Below, piece by piece: positions 9,038 to 17,950 of a stretch of DNA of 64,000 nucleotides; the first letter of the stretch is position 1; each line of letters begins with the position of its first letter. This stretch comes from Clostridiaceae bacterium (lineage in GTDB: Bacteria > Bacillota > Clostridia > Lachnospirales > Lachnospiraceae), in contig CAJTGI010000004.1 in the NCBI GenBank assembly GCA_910575435.1, positions 1 to 64,000 of the forward strand, written 5' to 3'. Made by a program: the position numbers and the translations under genes. Below the pieces are notes generated by a model. The model was given only the letters and a program-made list of their open reading frames with translations. It ran no database searches and was not told the origin of the DNA.

Positions 9038-9526
9038 ATGTTATCCCTAGATGCATCAGAGAGAGCCTACGCAGCCATTCAGGAAAAAATCGCCCGGGGC
9101 GAGCCATTCCTAATCGCTCCCCAGGGAAGCAGCATGTTCCCCTTTCTCATTGCGGGGCGGGATAAGGTGCTTCTGGCCCCCATCCCTTCCCAAAAACGCC
9201 CTCGTCGGGGAGATATCGTGCTCTACCGAAGGGAAGAAGGCCTGCTGGTGCTCCATCGGATGCATCACCGCAACGGGGAGGGCTATTATTTTACAGGGGA
9301 CAATCAGACAGAACTGGAAGGCCCGCTGGACAGAGGGCAACTGCTGGGCATCGTGACCCGAATATACCGCCAGGGCAAAGACTTTTCCCCACGCCGCCCG
9401 GCCTTCTGGATTGCCGGCAGGCTCTGGCTGCGGTTGCGGCCATTCCGCCCCATCCTCTCCAGGAGCGTCAAAAAAATCCTGATAGCATTTCATTTATATA
9501 AAGAATCAGAAAACAAATCAACGTAA
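9038..9526 (+). CDS. S24/S26-type serine peptidase, signal-peptidase-like, no obvious membrane anchor
   Basis: A 162-residue protein with the signal peptidase I core: the nucleophile region GSSMFPFL (about residues 30-37), RRGDIVLYR, LHRM, and a Gly-Asp-Asn box (YFTGDNQTE). The general-base position reads His (VLHRM), as in SipW/ER-type signal peptidases, rather than Lys. An N-terminal transmembrane segment, normal for signal peptidases, is missing, so it is probably cytosolic or peripheral; the basic C-terminal helix might bind membranes. It is the first gene of a four-gene operon ending in PqqD. A role in cutting a leader from a modified peptide is inferred from this context only. Confidence 0.8.
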   Translation: MLSLDASERAYAAIQEKIARGEPFLIAPQGSSMFPFLIAGRDKVLLAPIPSQKRPRRGDIVLYRREEGLLVLHRMHHRNGEGYYFTGDNQTELEGPLDRGQLLGIVTRIYRQGKDFSPRRPAFWIAGRLWLRLRPFRPILSRSVKKILIAFHLYKESENKST

Positions 9527-9576
9527 ACAGCAACCCTGCTAAAATCCCAACACGTCACCCCGAATGGAGGCCAGAT

Positions 9577-10386
9577 ATGTGCAAAAGCAAGAAGGAACAT
9601 CGCCCGGACATCAGCGTCATCATTATCACCCGCAACACCCCCTTCATGATTCTAAAGCGCTGCATTCACTGCGTCCGCTCCCAGACCTTGGAAAATATCG
9701 AAATCATCCTGCTGGATGCCAATGAAAAGGGAAACTCCTACCAGCAGGCCATTTCCAGCGAGGGCGAACTGCTCCGGGATATTACATATGTATACTATCC
9801 GGAGGAGGGGGAAATGGTTCATGGAAAGAATCTGGCTCTAGAAAAAGCCACTGGAAACTATATCACCATCATTTCCGCACAAGATATGATGACGGAAACG
9901 CGCCTGGAAACCATTCTCCGAGCATTCAAGGATAACTCCAGGCAACTCGTATACTATACCAGCATGACCTTCCAGGTAGACAATACCCTGGAAAACAATT
10001 ACTACACCCTGCCCACCGGATCCTTCCGCTATCTTGCACAGGCCGTCATCCACCGGAGCGTATTCTCCATGGCGGGAAACTTTGATGAAAATATGCTATG
10101 CCTCTGCGATGAGGAATTATGGACCCGCATCAACTTTATCAATCCCCCCGGCTGCCTGATGGATGAAGAGGCGGCTATCTCCATCTGCCAGGATTCCTAT
10201 AAAAACCATACGCCTCTCAATGCTGCCATCGCATACCGCCAGATACTTATCAAATTCCCAAAATATTTTAACAGGCACAAAGCACACAGGAGAATCCTAT
10301 ACCAGAAAATAGCGGAAAATTACAAAGAATCCCACGTCATCCTGCGCTATCTTCAATTTCGCTGGAAGACGATATTCAGCAAATAG
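9577..10386 (+). CDS. family 2 glycosyltransferase
   Basis: A 269-residue GT-A-fold enzyme. The N-terminal half has the GT2 pattern: DISVIIITRN, LENIEIILLDANEKGN, and GKNLALEKATGNYITIISAQD, where the usual metal-binding DxD is replaced by SAQDMM. The C-terminal half is shorter than in typical GT2 enzymes and lacks membrane helices. GGAGG precedes ATG 9577. It lies 50 bp after the peptidase gene, in the operon with the nucleotidyltransferase and PqqD. It could glycosylate a peptide or a surface glycan; the DxD change leaves its activity open. Confidence 0.8.
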   Translation: MCKSKKEHRPDISVIIITRNTPFMILKRCIHCVRSQTLENIEIILLDANEKGNSYQQAISSEGELLRDITYVYYPEEGEMVHGKNLALEKATGNYITIISAQDMMTETRLETILRAFKDNSRQLVYYTSMTFQVDNTLENNYYTLPTGSFRYLAQAVIHRSVFSMAGNFDENMLCLCDEELWTRINFINPPGCLMDEEAAISICQDSYKNHTPLNAAIAYRQILIKFPKYFNRHKAHRRILYQKIAENYKESHVILRYLQFRWKTIFSK

Positions 10387-10446
10387 CCTTGACGGCAAGG
10401 GAAACGGAAATAATAATCAAACCAATAATCAGAAAGGGGTGTGCCT

Positions 10447-11685
10447 ATGAACCCATCGGAGAAGCTTTTCTGCAAATGCCTCCGCCTTTGCCTCCACCCG
10501 GAAAAAACCACCCTCTTTTCCCAGGAGGAGCGGGCTGAGCTTTCATCACATCTCCCCCACTGCCTCGCCCTGGCAGAAAAACACGGCCTGATTTCCTGTT
10601 TCTATGAAAGCCTATGCCTGCTAGAAATCCCACTCACACCGGAAGACCGGAAATATTACCGCCAGATGGTAACGGGAAATGCCTTTGCCAGTTATCGGAT
10701 GCTAGCCTTCACTCGAAAAATATTGGCAGTCTTAGAGCAGGAGGAGGTCACATACTATCTGCTAAAGGGTGCCACGCTATTGGATTGCTATCCAAAACTG
10801 GAACTGCGTTCATATGGGGATGTGGACATTTTAATTCCCGATTCCAACGAATTCAAACGGTTGAGGGATCGCCTTACGGCTCAGGGATTCCGCAACGAGG
10901 GAAGTTTTGCGGAACATCACCTGGAGATGTATGACTCAGAGGATGGTCGGGACTTCCTGCTGGAAATCCATCACAAAGTCATTGCCGGGCAGGCAAATGC
11001 AGAATTTAATCAAAACGTTCAGGAAATCTTCCAGAAACTAACCCCAGTGCCAGGTTTCTATCCCCCGGCCCGCCTCTCCTACCAGATGCTCCCAGCCACC
11101 GAGAATGCGCTGTACCTCTTACTCCATATGTTACAGCATTTCCTCGGCTCTGGCTTTGGCATCAGGCTGCTTTGCGACTGGACTGTCTATCTGGAAAAGC
11201 ATGGAACAGAAATCTCTTGGGAGCAATTCGGAAACTATCTGCGCCAATTGGGACTCACGAAATTCTCCTCTGCCGTGACACGGCTCTGCCAGCAATTCCT
11301 AGGACTGGATGCCAGCAGATTCCCCTGCCTATTGGACAATTCCCTAGATGAGGGCTTCCCAGACATTTTTATGAAAGAGATCCTGGATGCGGGAACCTTT
11401 GGAAAGACAAATCAGAGCCGAATGCTAATCATGTCTGGCGGCGGCAGATTCTCCCAATACTTCATCGAACTCCACCGCCAGATGAAGAAACGATTCCAGA
11501 AATTGTGCAAAATCCCACCCCTATGGCCCTTTCTGTGGATCATTTCCTGTCTATGCTTCCTCTGGAACAACCATTTCCTCCGCAAGACAAAGACAAAAGA
11601 TATCCTTGATACCGCAAGAAAGCGCCAGCGCTTGGTCAAGGAACTGACGATATTCCAGAAAGGAGAGGGAAATCATGAAAAGTAA
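10447..11685 (+). CDS. nucleotidyltransferase-fold protein (NTP_transf_5-like)
   Basis: A 412-residue protein. Around residues 100-130 it has the KGATLLDCYP...RSYGDVDILI pattern, the Gly-x-Asp-x-Asp metal site of the NTP_transf_5 (PF14907) nucleotidyltransferases. The remainder is helical with no other recognised domain, and a hydrophobic stretch near the C-terminus (WPFLWIISCLCFLW) could be a membrane segment. ATG 10447 is taken as the start because AAAGGGG lies 7 nt upstream; GTG 10441 is less well placed. Proteins of this type occur in lasso-peptide clusters of Firmicutes, where their exact role is not settled. The next gene overlaps its end by 11 bp, showing translational coupling to PqqD. 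Confidence 0.8.
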   Translation: MNPSEKLFCKCLRLCLHPEKTTLFSQEERAELSSHLPHCLALAEKHGLISCFYESLCLLEIPLTPEDRKYYRQMVTGNAFASYRMLAFTRKILAVLEQEEVTYYLLKGATLLDCYPKLELRSYGDVDILIPDSNEFKRLRDRLTAQGFRNEGSFAEHHLEMYDSEDGRDFLLEIHHKVIAGQANAEFNQNVQEIFQKLTPVPGFYPPARLSYQMLPATENALYLLLHMLQHFLGSGFGIRLLCDWTVYLEKHGTEISWEQFGNYLRQLGLTKFSSAVTRLCQQFLGLDASRFPCLLDNSLDEGFPDIFMKEILDAGTFGKTNQSRMLIMSGGGRFSQYFIELHRQMKKRFQKLCKIPPLWPFLWIISCLCFLWNNHFLRKTKTKDILDTARKRQRLVKELTIFQKGEGNHEK

Positions 11686-11956
11686 CCCTGCATTTTCGTT
11701 GCAGTCCATCGGAGACGTTTATCTGCTCGTCCCCCTCCATAACGAAATATTTCAAAAGGAAAACATCATCCCCACCAACGAAGTGGGGGCCCTTCTCTGG
11801 AAAAACTTGCAAGAAGAATGCACGGAGGAAAAGCTATCCCGCATGGTGTCGGCGGAATACGATATTGCTGAGAAAGATGCCCTCAAAGACATTCGCCTAT
11901 TTCTGAAAAAGCTAAAAAAAGCAGGAGCACTGTTGGATGCCAGCTCTTACGAATGA
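11675..11956 (+). CDS. PqqD family protein (RiPP recognition element)
   Basis: A 93-residue stand-alone PqqD-like protein: an N-terminal beta region (DVYLLVPLHNE) followed by NEVGALLWKNL and C-terminal helices. In known pathways such domains hold the precursor's leader peptide for the modifying enzymes. The locus thus encodes two PqqD-like domains, this one and the one fused to the kinase at 3070-4218. The start codon overlaps the end of the nucleotidyltransferase gene. No precursor-like short ORF (Gly-rich core after a Tyr/Pro-containing leader) was found near it. The 3' end overlaps the convergent gene at 11947 by 10 bp. Confidence 0.8.
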   Translation: MKSNPAFSLQSIGDVYLLVPLHNEIFQKENIIPTNEVGALLWKNLQEECTEEKLSRMVSAEYDIAEKDALKDIRLFLKKLKKAGALLDASSYE

Positions 11957-12597
11957 AAGATTCGCAACAGCGGCACATTCAGATAGCCTTCCAAAAAAGC
12001 CCCCAATAACAGGAGGATCATAATCCCAAAAAACAGAGGCAGAATCTGCAATACCATCTGCTTCTTTTTTTTGGAAAAAGAATTGTCAGACCGAGAGGAA
12101 GTTCCTTTCTCCCCCCACAAAAAACCGTGATGCCATCCTTCCAGCCGCTGCAGCAGAAACAAGTAGGCGGGAGCCAGGACAAATGCATGGGGTACCAGCA
12201 GTCCAAGATAAAAGAAAATGCCAGAAACCCCTTTCAGAAAAAGGCAGCACGAGAGGAGAACGCCCTGCAAGAAACCAATGTAAAACACAAAGCAGCGGGA
12301 ATAAAGCCACCAGGCATTAGTAAAGGAAAAGAAGAAAAGCAGCAGGGCGAACTTGCAATTCGCAGTAAAACTGTATAAGGTCACCTCAGATTTTGCCAAT
12401 CCCTTTTGCGACAGATAATCAGTAATCTGCTTCAAAATATCAGCGGCGCTGGCAAAAATGCTGTGCCTGGTCATATTGGCGATCAGGCAGGCACAGGCCA
12501 TGCCTACCGCGCACAATACCATATTCTTCATCGTATATTCTGACAGGCAGAAATGTTTTTTATGGTATCCTTTCAGAATCAGATGTTTTCTGGGCAT
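11947..12597 (-). CDS. SpoIIM-like integral membrane protein
   Basis: A 216-residue protein with about five hydrophobic segments. The central part (GFLQGVLLSCCLFLKGV followed by YLGLLVPHAFVLAPAY) fits the pattern of the SpoIIM/DUF95 family, whose members have a Pro-His motif between membrane helices. The start at ATG 12597 follows GGGAGGAAC; the frame extends upstream without a ribosome site. SpoIIM itself acts in engulfment of the forespore, but other DUF95 members sit in operons for membrane or polysaccharide processes. Here it converges on the PqqD operon with overlapping 3' ends, outside any sporulation cluster, so the function is unknown. Confidence 0.6.
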   Translation of the reverse strand: MPRKHLILKGYHKKHFCLSEYTMKNMVLCAVGMACACLIANMTRHSIFASAADILKQITDYLSQKGLAKSEVTLYSFTANCKFALLLFFFSFTNAWWLYSRCFVFYIGFLQGVLLSCCLFLKGVSGIFFYLGLLVPHAFVLAPAYLFLLQRLEGWHHGFLWGEKGTSSRSDNSFSKKKKQMVLQILPLFFGIMILLLLGAFLEGYLNVPLLRIFHS

Positions 12598-12852
12598 GGC
12601 TTGTTCCTCCCTTATTATTTGGAAACGAAATGCATCTCGATTCGTTTCCCGCGCTGGATGCGCGCCCCAAAGCGGCATATTTCCCATGTGCATCCATGCG
12701 CGTCTATACTCTTACATGAGTATGAGAGGATGGGAAAAAAAATACATGGTTTCTCTTTTATCCCAAGACATTTCCATGTCTAAAAATGAAGAAGCATTTT
12801 CGTTGTATTTTAGAAAGCCATCTCTTACACTTTTAGGGAGGAGGTGGCCGGC

Positions 12853-14358
12853 GTGAAAAAATTGCTTATTATAGAAATTATCGTAGCCGTTCTATTTTTG
12901 ACATTTCTGGTGGTATCGGTGGGCATTCTCTCCAGCAGCATCCGGAGCATGAAAACCAGCAAGAATGGCATAGAAACCCAGCGTGCAGACAGAAAGCAGC
13001 TCCAAATGCAGATGGGGAATCTCCAGGAAGATTTCTCCCCCCTGCAATATCAGGGAGTGGCTCAGGAAAATCTGCTCTCCCTCTGCTTTGACAACCTTCT
13101 GTCCAGGGACGAGAGCGGCCGGGTGACATCCACAGAGGGAAAGGGATGGAAAAAAGGTGAACTGGCCTTCTCCCATATCACTTCCAGAAAAGAACAGGAT
13201 GGCTCCACTTACCTGACCATATCCATCAATCCAGATAAAAAAGCCTTTCATGGCAGCCAGATGACAGCCAGGGACGTGATTTTCAACTATTACCTGCGCT
13301 TGGATGCATCCAGCGGCCTGTCCGACTGCTTTGCCGGGACAGAGATTGTGGGAGCCAGGGAATATACCTATGGGAGCAATGACATCGCTGGCAGGCAAAA
13401 AGAAATTGACAAGCTACTCCTATCCCCCTCCCAGGCCCTGAAAGAACGAATCCAGAATGAAATTATCCGCCCAGAACTACAGCGGGAATATCTCTGGGTA
13501 CAGGGGCTCTACGGAGATGAGAAATTCCAGTTTATCACCAGCAAGTATACAAAACCGAAGGATTTATTCGCCTACTACTATGCCTACCAGACCTCCTACG
13601 TCTCTGGAAATCGCACAGAAAGCCAGGTAATGGAGGACATCGTGGCACAATACGGCGCAAACTACATTGCCCTGGGCAAAGTAACAGAGAGGGATTACAG
13701 CGAGCAGGCAAAGCGAATGGCACTGGGAGAGCTCCTAAAACAGTCGGGAAAAGATACCGTCACTTCCGTATCGGGCATCCGGCTGATCGATGAGCAAACG
13801 GTAGAAATCCATGTGCTGGCGGGGGAAAATCCTATAGAAAAGATCTGTGATTTCTGGGTTCTTCCCCTGGAATCCTATGGGGAGAAATCCATGTACAACG
13901 GAACTACTTGTTTTGGATTTCAGAAAGGACAGGCGAAAAAAATTGTCTCACTGACACAGGAAAAATTTCTTGGAACAGGTGCCTTCTACATGGCCCAGAA
14001 AAATCCCGATATCCTCACGCTGACCAGAAATCCCTTTTTCCAAAAGAAAGTGGGACTGGAAAAATTAGAAATTATTAGAAAAGAGTTTGAAAAGCCCGAA
14101 GAAATTATCAAAGAGTTTCTAAAGGGTAAATTGGATATGGCTGTCGTGAAGGAGGAAGAATCCCTAGATAAATTGCTGAATAATCGGGGAACGGGCGCCG
14201 CCCACCGGATCAAGCGAATCAAGATGCAATCCGACAATCTGGAAGAATCCATCCTGTACCGCACCGATTCCGTAAATGCCACCACCCTCCCAAGAAAAAA
14301 GCAGACCATACGGGGCATTTTTCAAGAATTTTATCGGATCAAATGCATTTCTAAATAA
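12853..14358 (+). CDS. truncated oligopeptide-binding-like protein (SBP_bac_5) with N-terminal membrane anchor
   Basis: A 501-residue protein starting at GTG 12853 (GGGAGGAGG 8 nt upstream) with an N-terminal transmembrane helix (LLIIEIIVAVLFLTFLVV). After a short coiled region comes the first part of a periplasmic oligopeptide-binding fold: ENLLSLCFDNLL, a TARDVIFNYYLRLD block, LPLESYG, and GTGAFYM...LTRNPFF. The following domain III, where full-length members carry the F.D.RVRQA region, is missing, and the last 30 residues are low-similarity. This suggests a 3' truncation or frameshift near 14270-14300; the +1 frame also stays open there only briefly. No permease or ATPase genes for an Opp system are adjacent. 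It may be a peptide-sensing remnant. Confidence 0.6.
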   Translation: MKKLLIIEIIVAVLFLTFLVVSVGILSSSIRSMKTSKNGIETQRADRKQLQMQMGNLQEDFSPLQYQGVAQENLLSLCFDNLLSRDESGRVTSTEGKGWKKGELAFSHITSRKEQDGSTYLTISINPDKKAFHGSQMTARDVIFNYYLRLDASSGLSDCFAGTEIVGAREYTYGSNDIAGRQKEIDKLLLSPSQALKERIQNEIIRPELQREYLWVQGLYGDEKFQFITSKYTKPKDLFAYYYAYQTSYVSGNRTESQVMEDIVAQYGANYIALGKVTERDYSEQAKRMALGELLKQSGKDTVTSVSGIRLIDEQTVEIHVLAGENPIEKICDFWVLPLESYGEKSMYNGTTCFGFQKGQAKKIVSLTQEKFLGTGAFYMAQKNPDILTLTRNPFFQKKVGLEKLEIIRKEFEKPEEIIKEFLKGKLDMAVVKEEESLDKLLNNRGTGAAHRIKRIKMQSDNLEESILYRTDSVNATTLPRKKQTIRGIFQEFYRIKCISK

Positions 14359-14429
14359 ATGCACTCCGTTGTTCACAGGGTATTATTTCCGCAATATAAA
14401 TAGCAGAACCATCATGCCGGCACATCATT

Positions 14430-14475
14430 GCCATTCACAGTCACAGAGAAGCAAATGAACTGTCTGTCGTAGCCA
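14430..14475 (+). repeat. partial copy of the TATTCACAG element (arm II side)
   Basis: This stretch, from GCCATTCACAGTCACAGAG onward, matches 47957-48000 (end repeat, AGTCATAGAGAAG and AACTGTCTCGTC) at roughly three quarters of positions. The second arm and far end are not present. It lies in the 193-bp gap after the truncated binding protein, which otherwise shows nothing. Confidence 0.45.
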
Positions 14476-14551
14476 AACATGAGATTCTGCTATTATGAAA
14501 AGTATAAGAAACCTCGCCACAGCATAACGCCATGCAGTGGGAACGCAACTT

Positions 14552-15571
14552 TTAGCGATTGGAATACATCTTATCATAGTAATCCGCATACTCTCCGGAA
14601 ATGATATTTTCCCACCAGCTGCGGTTATCCAGATACCACTGGATTGTCTTTTTGATGCCCTCATCGAAAGGAGTAGCGGGAAGCCAGCCCAATTCCCTGT
14701 GAATCTTGGCAGGGTCGATGGCATATCGCCTGTCATGCCCCAGTCGGTCTGTCACATAAGTAATCAAGCTTTCCGGCTTATCCAACTGATTCAGAACCGT
14801 CTTTACCACCTCAAGATTCGTCTTCTCATTATGCCCTCCGATATTATATACCTCACCGTCAGTTCCCTTGCGGATAATCAAATCAATGGCGATGCAGTGA
14901 TCCTCCACATAGAGCCAATCCCTTACATTGTCTCCCTTTCCATATACCGGAATTTCCTTATCATTCAAGCAGTTGGCGATAATGAGCGGTATCAGTTTCT
15001 CCGGAAAGTGATAGGGACCATAGTTATTAGAACAGCGGGAAATGGTGCAGGGCATGTGGTATGTCCTAGCATAGGCCTGTACCAGCAGATCCGCAGATGC
15101 CTTGGAGGCAGAATATGGGCTGGAAGTGTGAATCGGCGTTTCCTCCGTAAAGAATAAATCCGGCCTGTCCAGAGGCAGGTCTCCATATACCTCGTCAGTG
15201 GACACCTGGTGATAGCGGGTGATCCCGAACTCGCGGCAGGCATCCAGCATCACGCTGGTACCGATAATGTTCGTGCGCAGAAATATTTCCGGATCAGTGA
15301 TAGAGCGGTCCACATGGCTCTCTGCCGCAAAATTCACCACGATATCCGGCTTGGTATCCCGGAAAATCTGATAAATCGCCTCCCTGTCCGCTATATCCGC
15401 CTTGTAAAACTGAAAATTCTCCCTGTCCATGATGGGAGCCAAAGTCTCCATATTTCCCGCATAGGTCAATTTATCAATGCAGATAATGTTGTCTTCAGGA
15501 TATTTCTTTGTCATATAATGGCAGAAATTGCCGCCAATAAATCCAGCACCGCCAGTAACAATAATATTCAT
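14552..15571 (-). CDS. rfbB: dTDP-glucose 4,6-dehydratase
   Basis: A 339-residue extended short-chain dehydrogenase that converts dTDP-glucose to dTDP-4-keto-6-deoxyglucose, the common step to dTDP-rhamnose and other deoxysugars. The NAD-binding GGAGFIGGNF is at the N-terminus, and it has HVDRSI, STDEVYGD, the catalytic YSASKAS and the NNYGPYHFPEKLIP stretch typical of RmlB. Length matches the family. It lies 119 bp downstream of rfbA on the same strand. The epimerase (rfbC) and reductase (rfbD) needed to finish rhamnose are not in the window. Confidence 0.95.
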   Translation of the reverse strand: MNIIVTGGAGFIGGNFCHYMTKKYPEDNIICIDKLTYAGNMETLAPIMDRENFQFYKADIADREAIYQIFRDTKPDIVVNFAAESHVDRSITDPEIFLRTNIIGTSVMLDACREFGITRYHQVSTDEVYGDLPLDRPDLFFTEETPIHTSSPYSASKASADLLVQAYARTYHMPCTISRCSNNYGPYHFPEKLIPLIIANCLNDKEIPVYGKGDNVRDWLYVEDHCIAIDLIIRKGTDGEVYNIGGHNEKTNLEVVKTVLNQLDKPESLITYVTDRLGHDRRYAIDPAKIHRELGWLPATPFDEGIKKTIQWYLDNRSWWENIISGEYADYYDKMYSNR

Positions 15572-15690
15572 TCTCTCTCTCCTTCATTCAAAACAAAGCA
15601 GCTACCCGCAGCCATCCGCCCCTTCTGGTCAGGCTATTTCCCTGCCGATGGCACAGATTGCCGGAAGCCGCTATGATGATTATCATGTCT

Positions 15691-16569
15691 CTAATATAGT
15701 ATTTTTCCTTCAGCAACTTGCCTTAAGTGTTTCCCATAGTTAGACTTTCCATACTCCTCTGCCGCCAAAAGCAGAGTTTTCTCATCAATCCAGCCATTTT
15801 TAAAGGCGATTTCTTCCACAGCGGAAATCATGATGCCCTGCCTATTCTCAATGACCCGCACAAATTCCGACGCCTCTGCCAGCGCATCCATGGTGCCGGT
15901 ATCCAGCCAGGCATATCCCCTGCCCAGAGTGACCACATCCAGAGAGCCATCTTCCAGATACATCCGATTCAGGTCGGTGATTTCCAATTCCCCCCTGGGC
16001 GACGGCTTTACCTGCTTTGCCCGCTCCACCACCGTCTTGTCATAAAAATACAGCCCGGTGACGCAGTAATTCGACTTAGGATTCTGAGGCTTTTCTTCAA
16101 TAGAAATAGCCTTTCCCTCATTATCAAATTCCACAATGCCAAATCGCTCAGGATCATTCACATAGTATCCAAAAATCGTGGCGCCCGTTTCCTTGGCAGC
16201 AGCATTTTTTAAATGCTTAGAAAGGCCGCTTCCGTAGAAAATATTGTCTCCCAGAATCATGGCACAGGCGTCGTCCCCGATAAATTCCTCTCCCAGAAGG
16301 AATGCCTGGGCAAGCCCGTCCGGGGATGGCTGCACTTTGTAGGATAGACGGATTCCAAATTTGCTCCCATCACCCAAAAGACGCTCAAAATTGGGCAGGT
16401 CCGTAGGCGTAGAGATAATCAGGATGTCCCGAATCCCTGCCAGCATCAGCGTGGACAAGGGATAATAAATCATCGGCTTGTCATAAATAGGCAGCAACTG
16501 CTTGGAAGTCACCATAGTCAGCGGATATAATCGGGTGCCAGATCCTCCGGCAAGAATAATACCTTTCAT
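15691..16569 (-). CDS. rfbA: glucose-1-phosphate thymidylyltransferase
   Basis: A 292-residue RmlA enzyme that makes dTDP-glucose from glucose-1-phosphate and dTTP. It has the N-terminal [13 protein letters not shown] nucleotide-binding signature, [26 protein letters not shown] with the metal-binding Asp, and [10 protein letters not shown]. Length and motifs are complete. It is the first gene of the pair with rfbB; no ribosome site better than a weak GAGAGAGG precedes ATG 16569. It supplies activated sugar for a surface polysaccharide or a glycosylated product; whether the GT2 at 9577 uses it is unknown. Confidence 0.95.
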   Translation of the reverse strand: MKGIILAGGSGTRLYPLTMVTSKQLLPIYDKPMIYYPLSTLMLAGIRDILIISTPTDLPNFERLLGDGSKFGIRLSYKVQPSPDGLAQAFLLGEEFIGDDACAMILGDNIFYGSGLSKHLKNAAAKETGATIFGYYVNDPERFGIVEFDNEGKAISIEEKPQNPKSNYCVTGLYFYDKTVVERAKQVKPSPRGELEITDLNRMYLEDGSLDVVTLGRGYAWLDTGTMDALAEASEFVRVIENRQGIMISAVEEIAFKNGWIDEKTLLLAAEEYGKSNYGKHLRQVAEGKILY

Positions 16570-16677
16570 ACAATACCTCTCTCATTTTATTTTTCCAAGA
16601 AATGGAAATAACTTAATAATTTATGATAACATATTCCTTGGAAAATGAAAACTATTATTTTTTCAATGCAGTTGAAC

Positions 16678-16905
16678 TCAACAGTTGGCAGGTGGCACAT
16701 ATTCTAAAAGATCAGCAATAGAGCAATCTAGCGTATGACAGATTCTAATTAGCACGTCCGCGTCAAAGCGAGTAATCGTATTATCCATATAGCCTTTCAA
16801 CTGCGAATGTTGGATTTCCGCTTTTTGGCAAAATTTATTGTTACTCAAGCCAGATGCTTCTAGCAATCTTTCAAGATGTATTTTTAATGTTCCTCTGTCT
16901 TCCAA
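16678..16905 (-). CDS. small XRE-family transcriptional regulator
   Basis: A 75-residue single-domain Cro/C1-type helix-turn-helix protein (LLEASGLSNNKFCQKAEIQ..., ending in CHTLDCSIADLLEYVPP). The start is TTG at 16905, supported by AGGAGGG 6 nt upstream. It is paralogous to the protein at 17256-17477 over its whole length. It lies downstream of a pair of identical palindromes. Function inferred: DNA-binding repressor of unknown target, possibly itself. Confidence 0.85.
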   Translation of the reverse strand: MEDRGTLKIHLERLLEASGLSNNKFCQKAEIQHSQLKGYMDNTITRFDADVLIRICHTLDCSIADLLEYVPPANC

Positions 16906-16996
16906 AATGTTCCCTCCTGTCTAATTTTGTCACTTAAAATAAAATAATAGGTATTGACTTTTACAGTATACATTAGTTAAAGTATATTTATCAGAT

Positions 16997-17064
16997 ATAA
17001 CATGTTATACATAGTTATCAATAAATATAAAGTTATTTCTGATTAGCTATCAATAACATGTTAT
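16997..17064. promoter_or_regulatory. twin 12-bp palindromes ATAACATGTTAT, candidate operators
   Basis: The perfect palindrome ATAACATGTTAT occurs at 16997-17008 and again at 17053-17064, 56 bp apart, in the 350-bp gap between the two paralogous XRE genes. The AT-rich flanks carry TTGACT and TATACA-like boxes. Nothing else is seen in this gap. Confidence 0.5.
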
Positions 17065-17255
17065 GCACGATAGGGAGGACATGACAAAATAGGAGCATTA
17101 ATACATAACGAAAAAGAATGCAAATACGATAAGAGAGGAGATGATAGAAACCACAAATATTATGGACATTTGGAATCAAAGTTCTGCCCGACATAACGAA
17201 TTCATTATACAGATAAACTATCAAATTCAAAAAACATGATATGGGGTTAAAATAT

Positions 17256-17477
17256 TCATGATTTTGGCTTATATTCCAATAAGTCGGAAATAGAACAATT
17301 CAATGTATCACACATCCTAGCCAGGACATCTGTATCAAGTCTTGTAATGGTATTTGCCAAATATCCATTTAATTGAGATCGCTGCAACTCCGCTCGCTGA
17401 CAAAACTTGTTTTTGCTTAAGCCAGCTTCCTTAAGTAATTTGTCTAGATGTATTTCAATCTTGCCCCTGTCTGACAT
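17256..17477 (-). CDS. small XRE-family transcriptional regulator, paralogue
   Basis: A 73-residue helix-turn-helix protein closely similar to 16678-16905 (shared LSxNKFCQxAExQxSQLxGY, NTITRxDxDVL, CDTLNCSISDLLEY). AAGGAGGT precedes ATG 17477 at ideal spacing. The duplication is tandem and same-strand, with about 350 bp between the genes. Being so short, each presumably acts as a dimer on palindromic sites. Confidence 0.85.
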   Translation of the reverse strand: MSDRGKIEIHLDKLLKEAGLSKNKFCQRAELQRSQLNGYLANTITRLDTDVLARMCDTLNCSISDLLEYKPKS

Positions 17478-17604
17478 GGTGTACCTCCTTGTATATTATG
17501 TAATCATTATATACTCTTCTTATCTTTTCAATCAGTTATAATTTTTTATAGGTAAGAAGTTGCACAGATAACCAAAAAAAGATACTTGGAAAGCGAGGCA
17601 TGCT

Positions 17605-17868
17605 ATGTTAGATTTAAAAGATATGACGGAACTTCTCTATATTCATGATGCTTTTGACAAATTAAATACGATATTACTAGGAACAGAATTACTTGTGTGT
17701 ACTGACGAGGGAATTCTGGGTGCTTTTAGCAGAATTCACGCCGTAATCGAAAGAAACATTTCTACAACATTCAAAGAAAGTGATTGCCAAGATATTTGGA
17801 AAGTCGCAGATAACACATCGCTGACACCAGAACAACGTGCAAAAATACTGCTAGAAGATGCACGTTAG
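17605..17868 (+). CDS. hypothetical protein, 87 residues
   Basis: A small acidic, helical protein (start MLDLKDMTELLYIHDAFDKL, end LTPEQRAKILLEDAR) with no recognised domain, signal peptide or membrane segment. The ribosome site is weak (GCGAGG). It is divergent from the XRE gene at 17256-17477. The composition of small acidic regulators next to XRE proteins could suggest a co-regulator or antitoxin-like partner, but nothing in the sequence proves this. Confidence 0.5.
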   Translation: MLDLKDMTELLYIHDAFDKLNTILLGTELLVCTDEGILGAFSRIHAVIERNISTTFKESDCQDIWKVADNTSLTPEQRAKILLEDAR

Positions 17869-17950
17869 GAACCAAATGGATAATCAAAAAAGCGAAATGT
17901 ATGCATTTATATTTTAATTGTTCCTTAATATTCATGGTCGATTACAAGCA

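Noticed and set aside
12694-12843. Search for a precursor peptide gene near the PqqD genes
   Set aside because: Short frames here and in 6025-6165, 8777-9037 and 9527-9576 lack a start with ribosome site or a leader/core-like composition.
17033-17230. 65-codon minus-strand frame between the XRE genes
   Set aside because: Rich in hydrophobic residues because of AT bias, no ribosome site, and it contains one of the palindromes.
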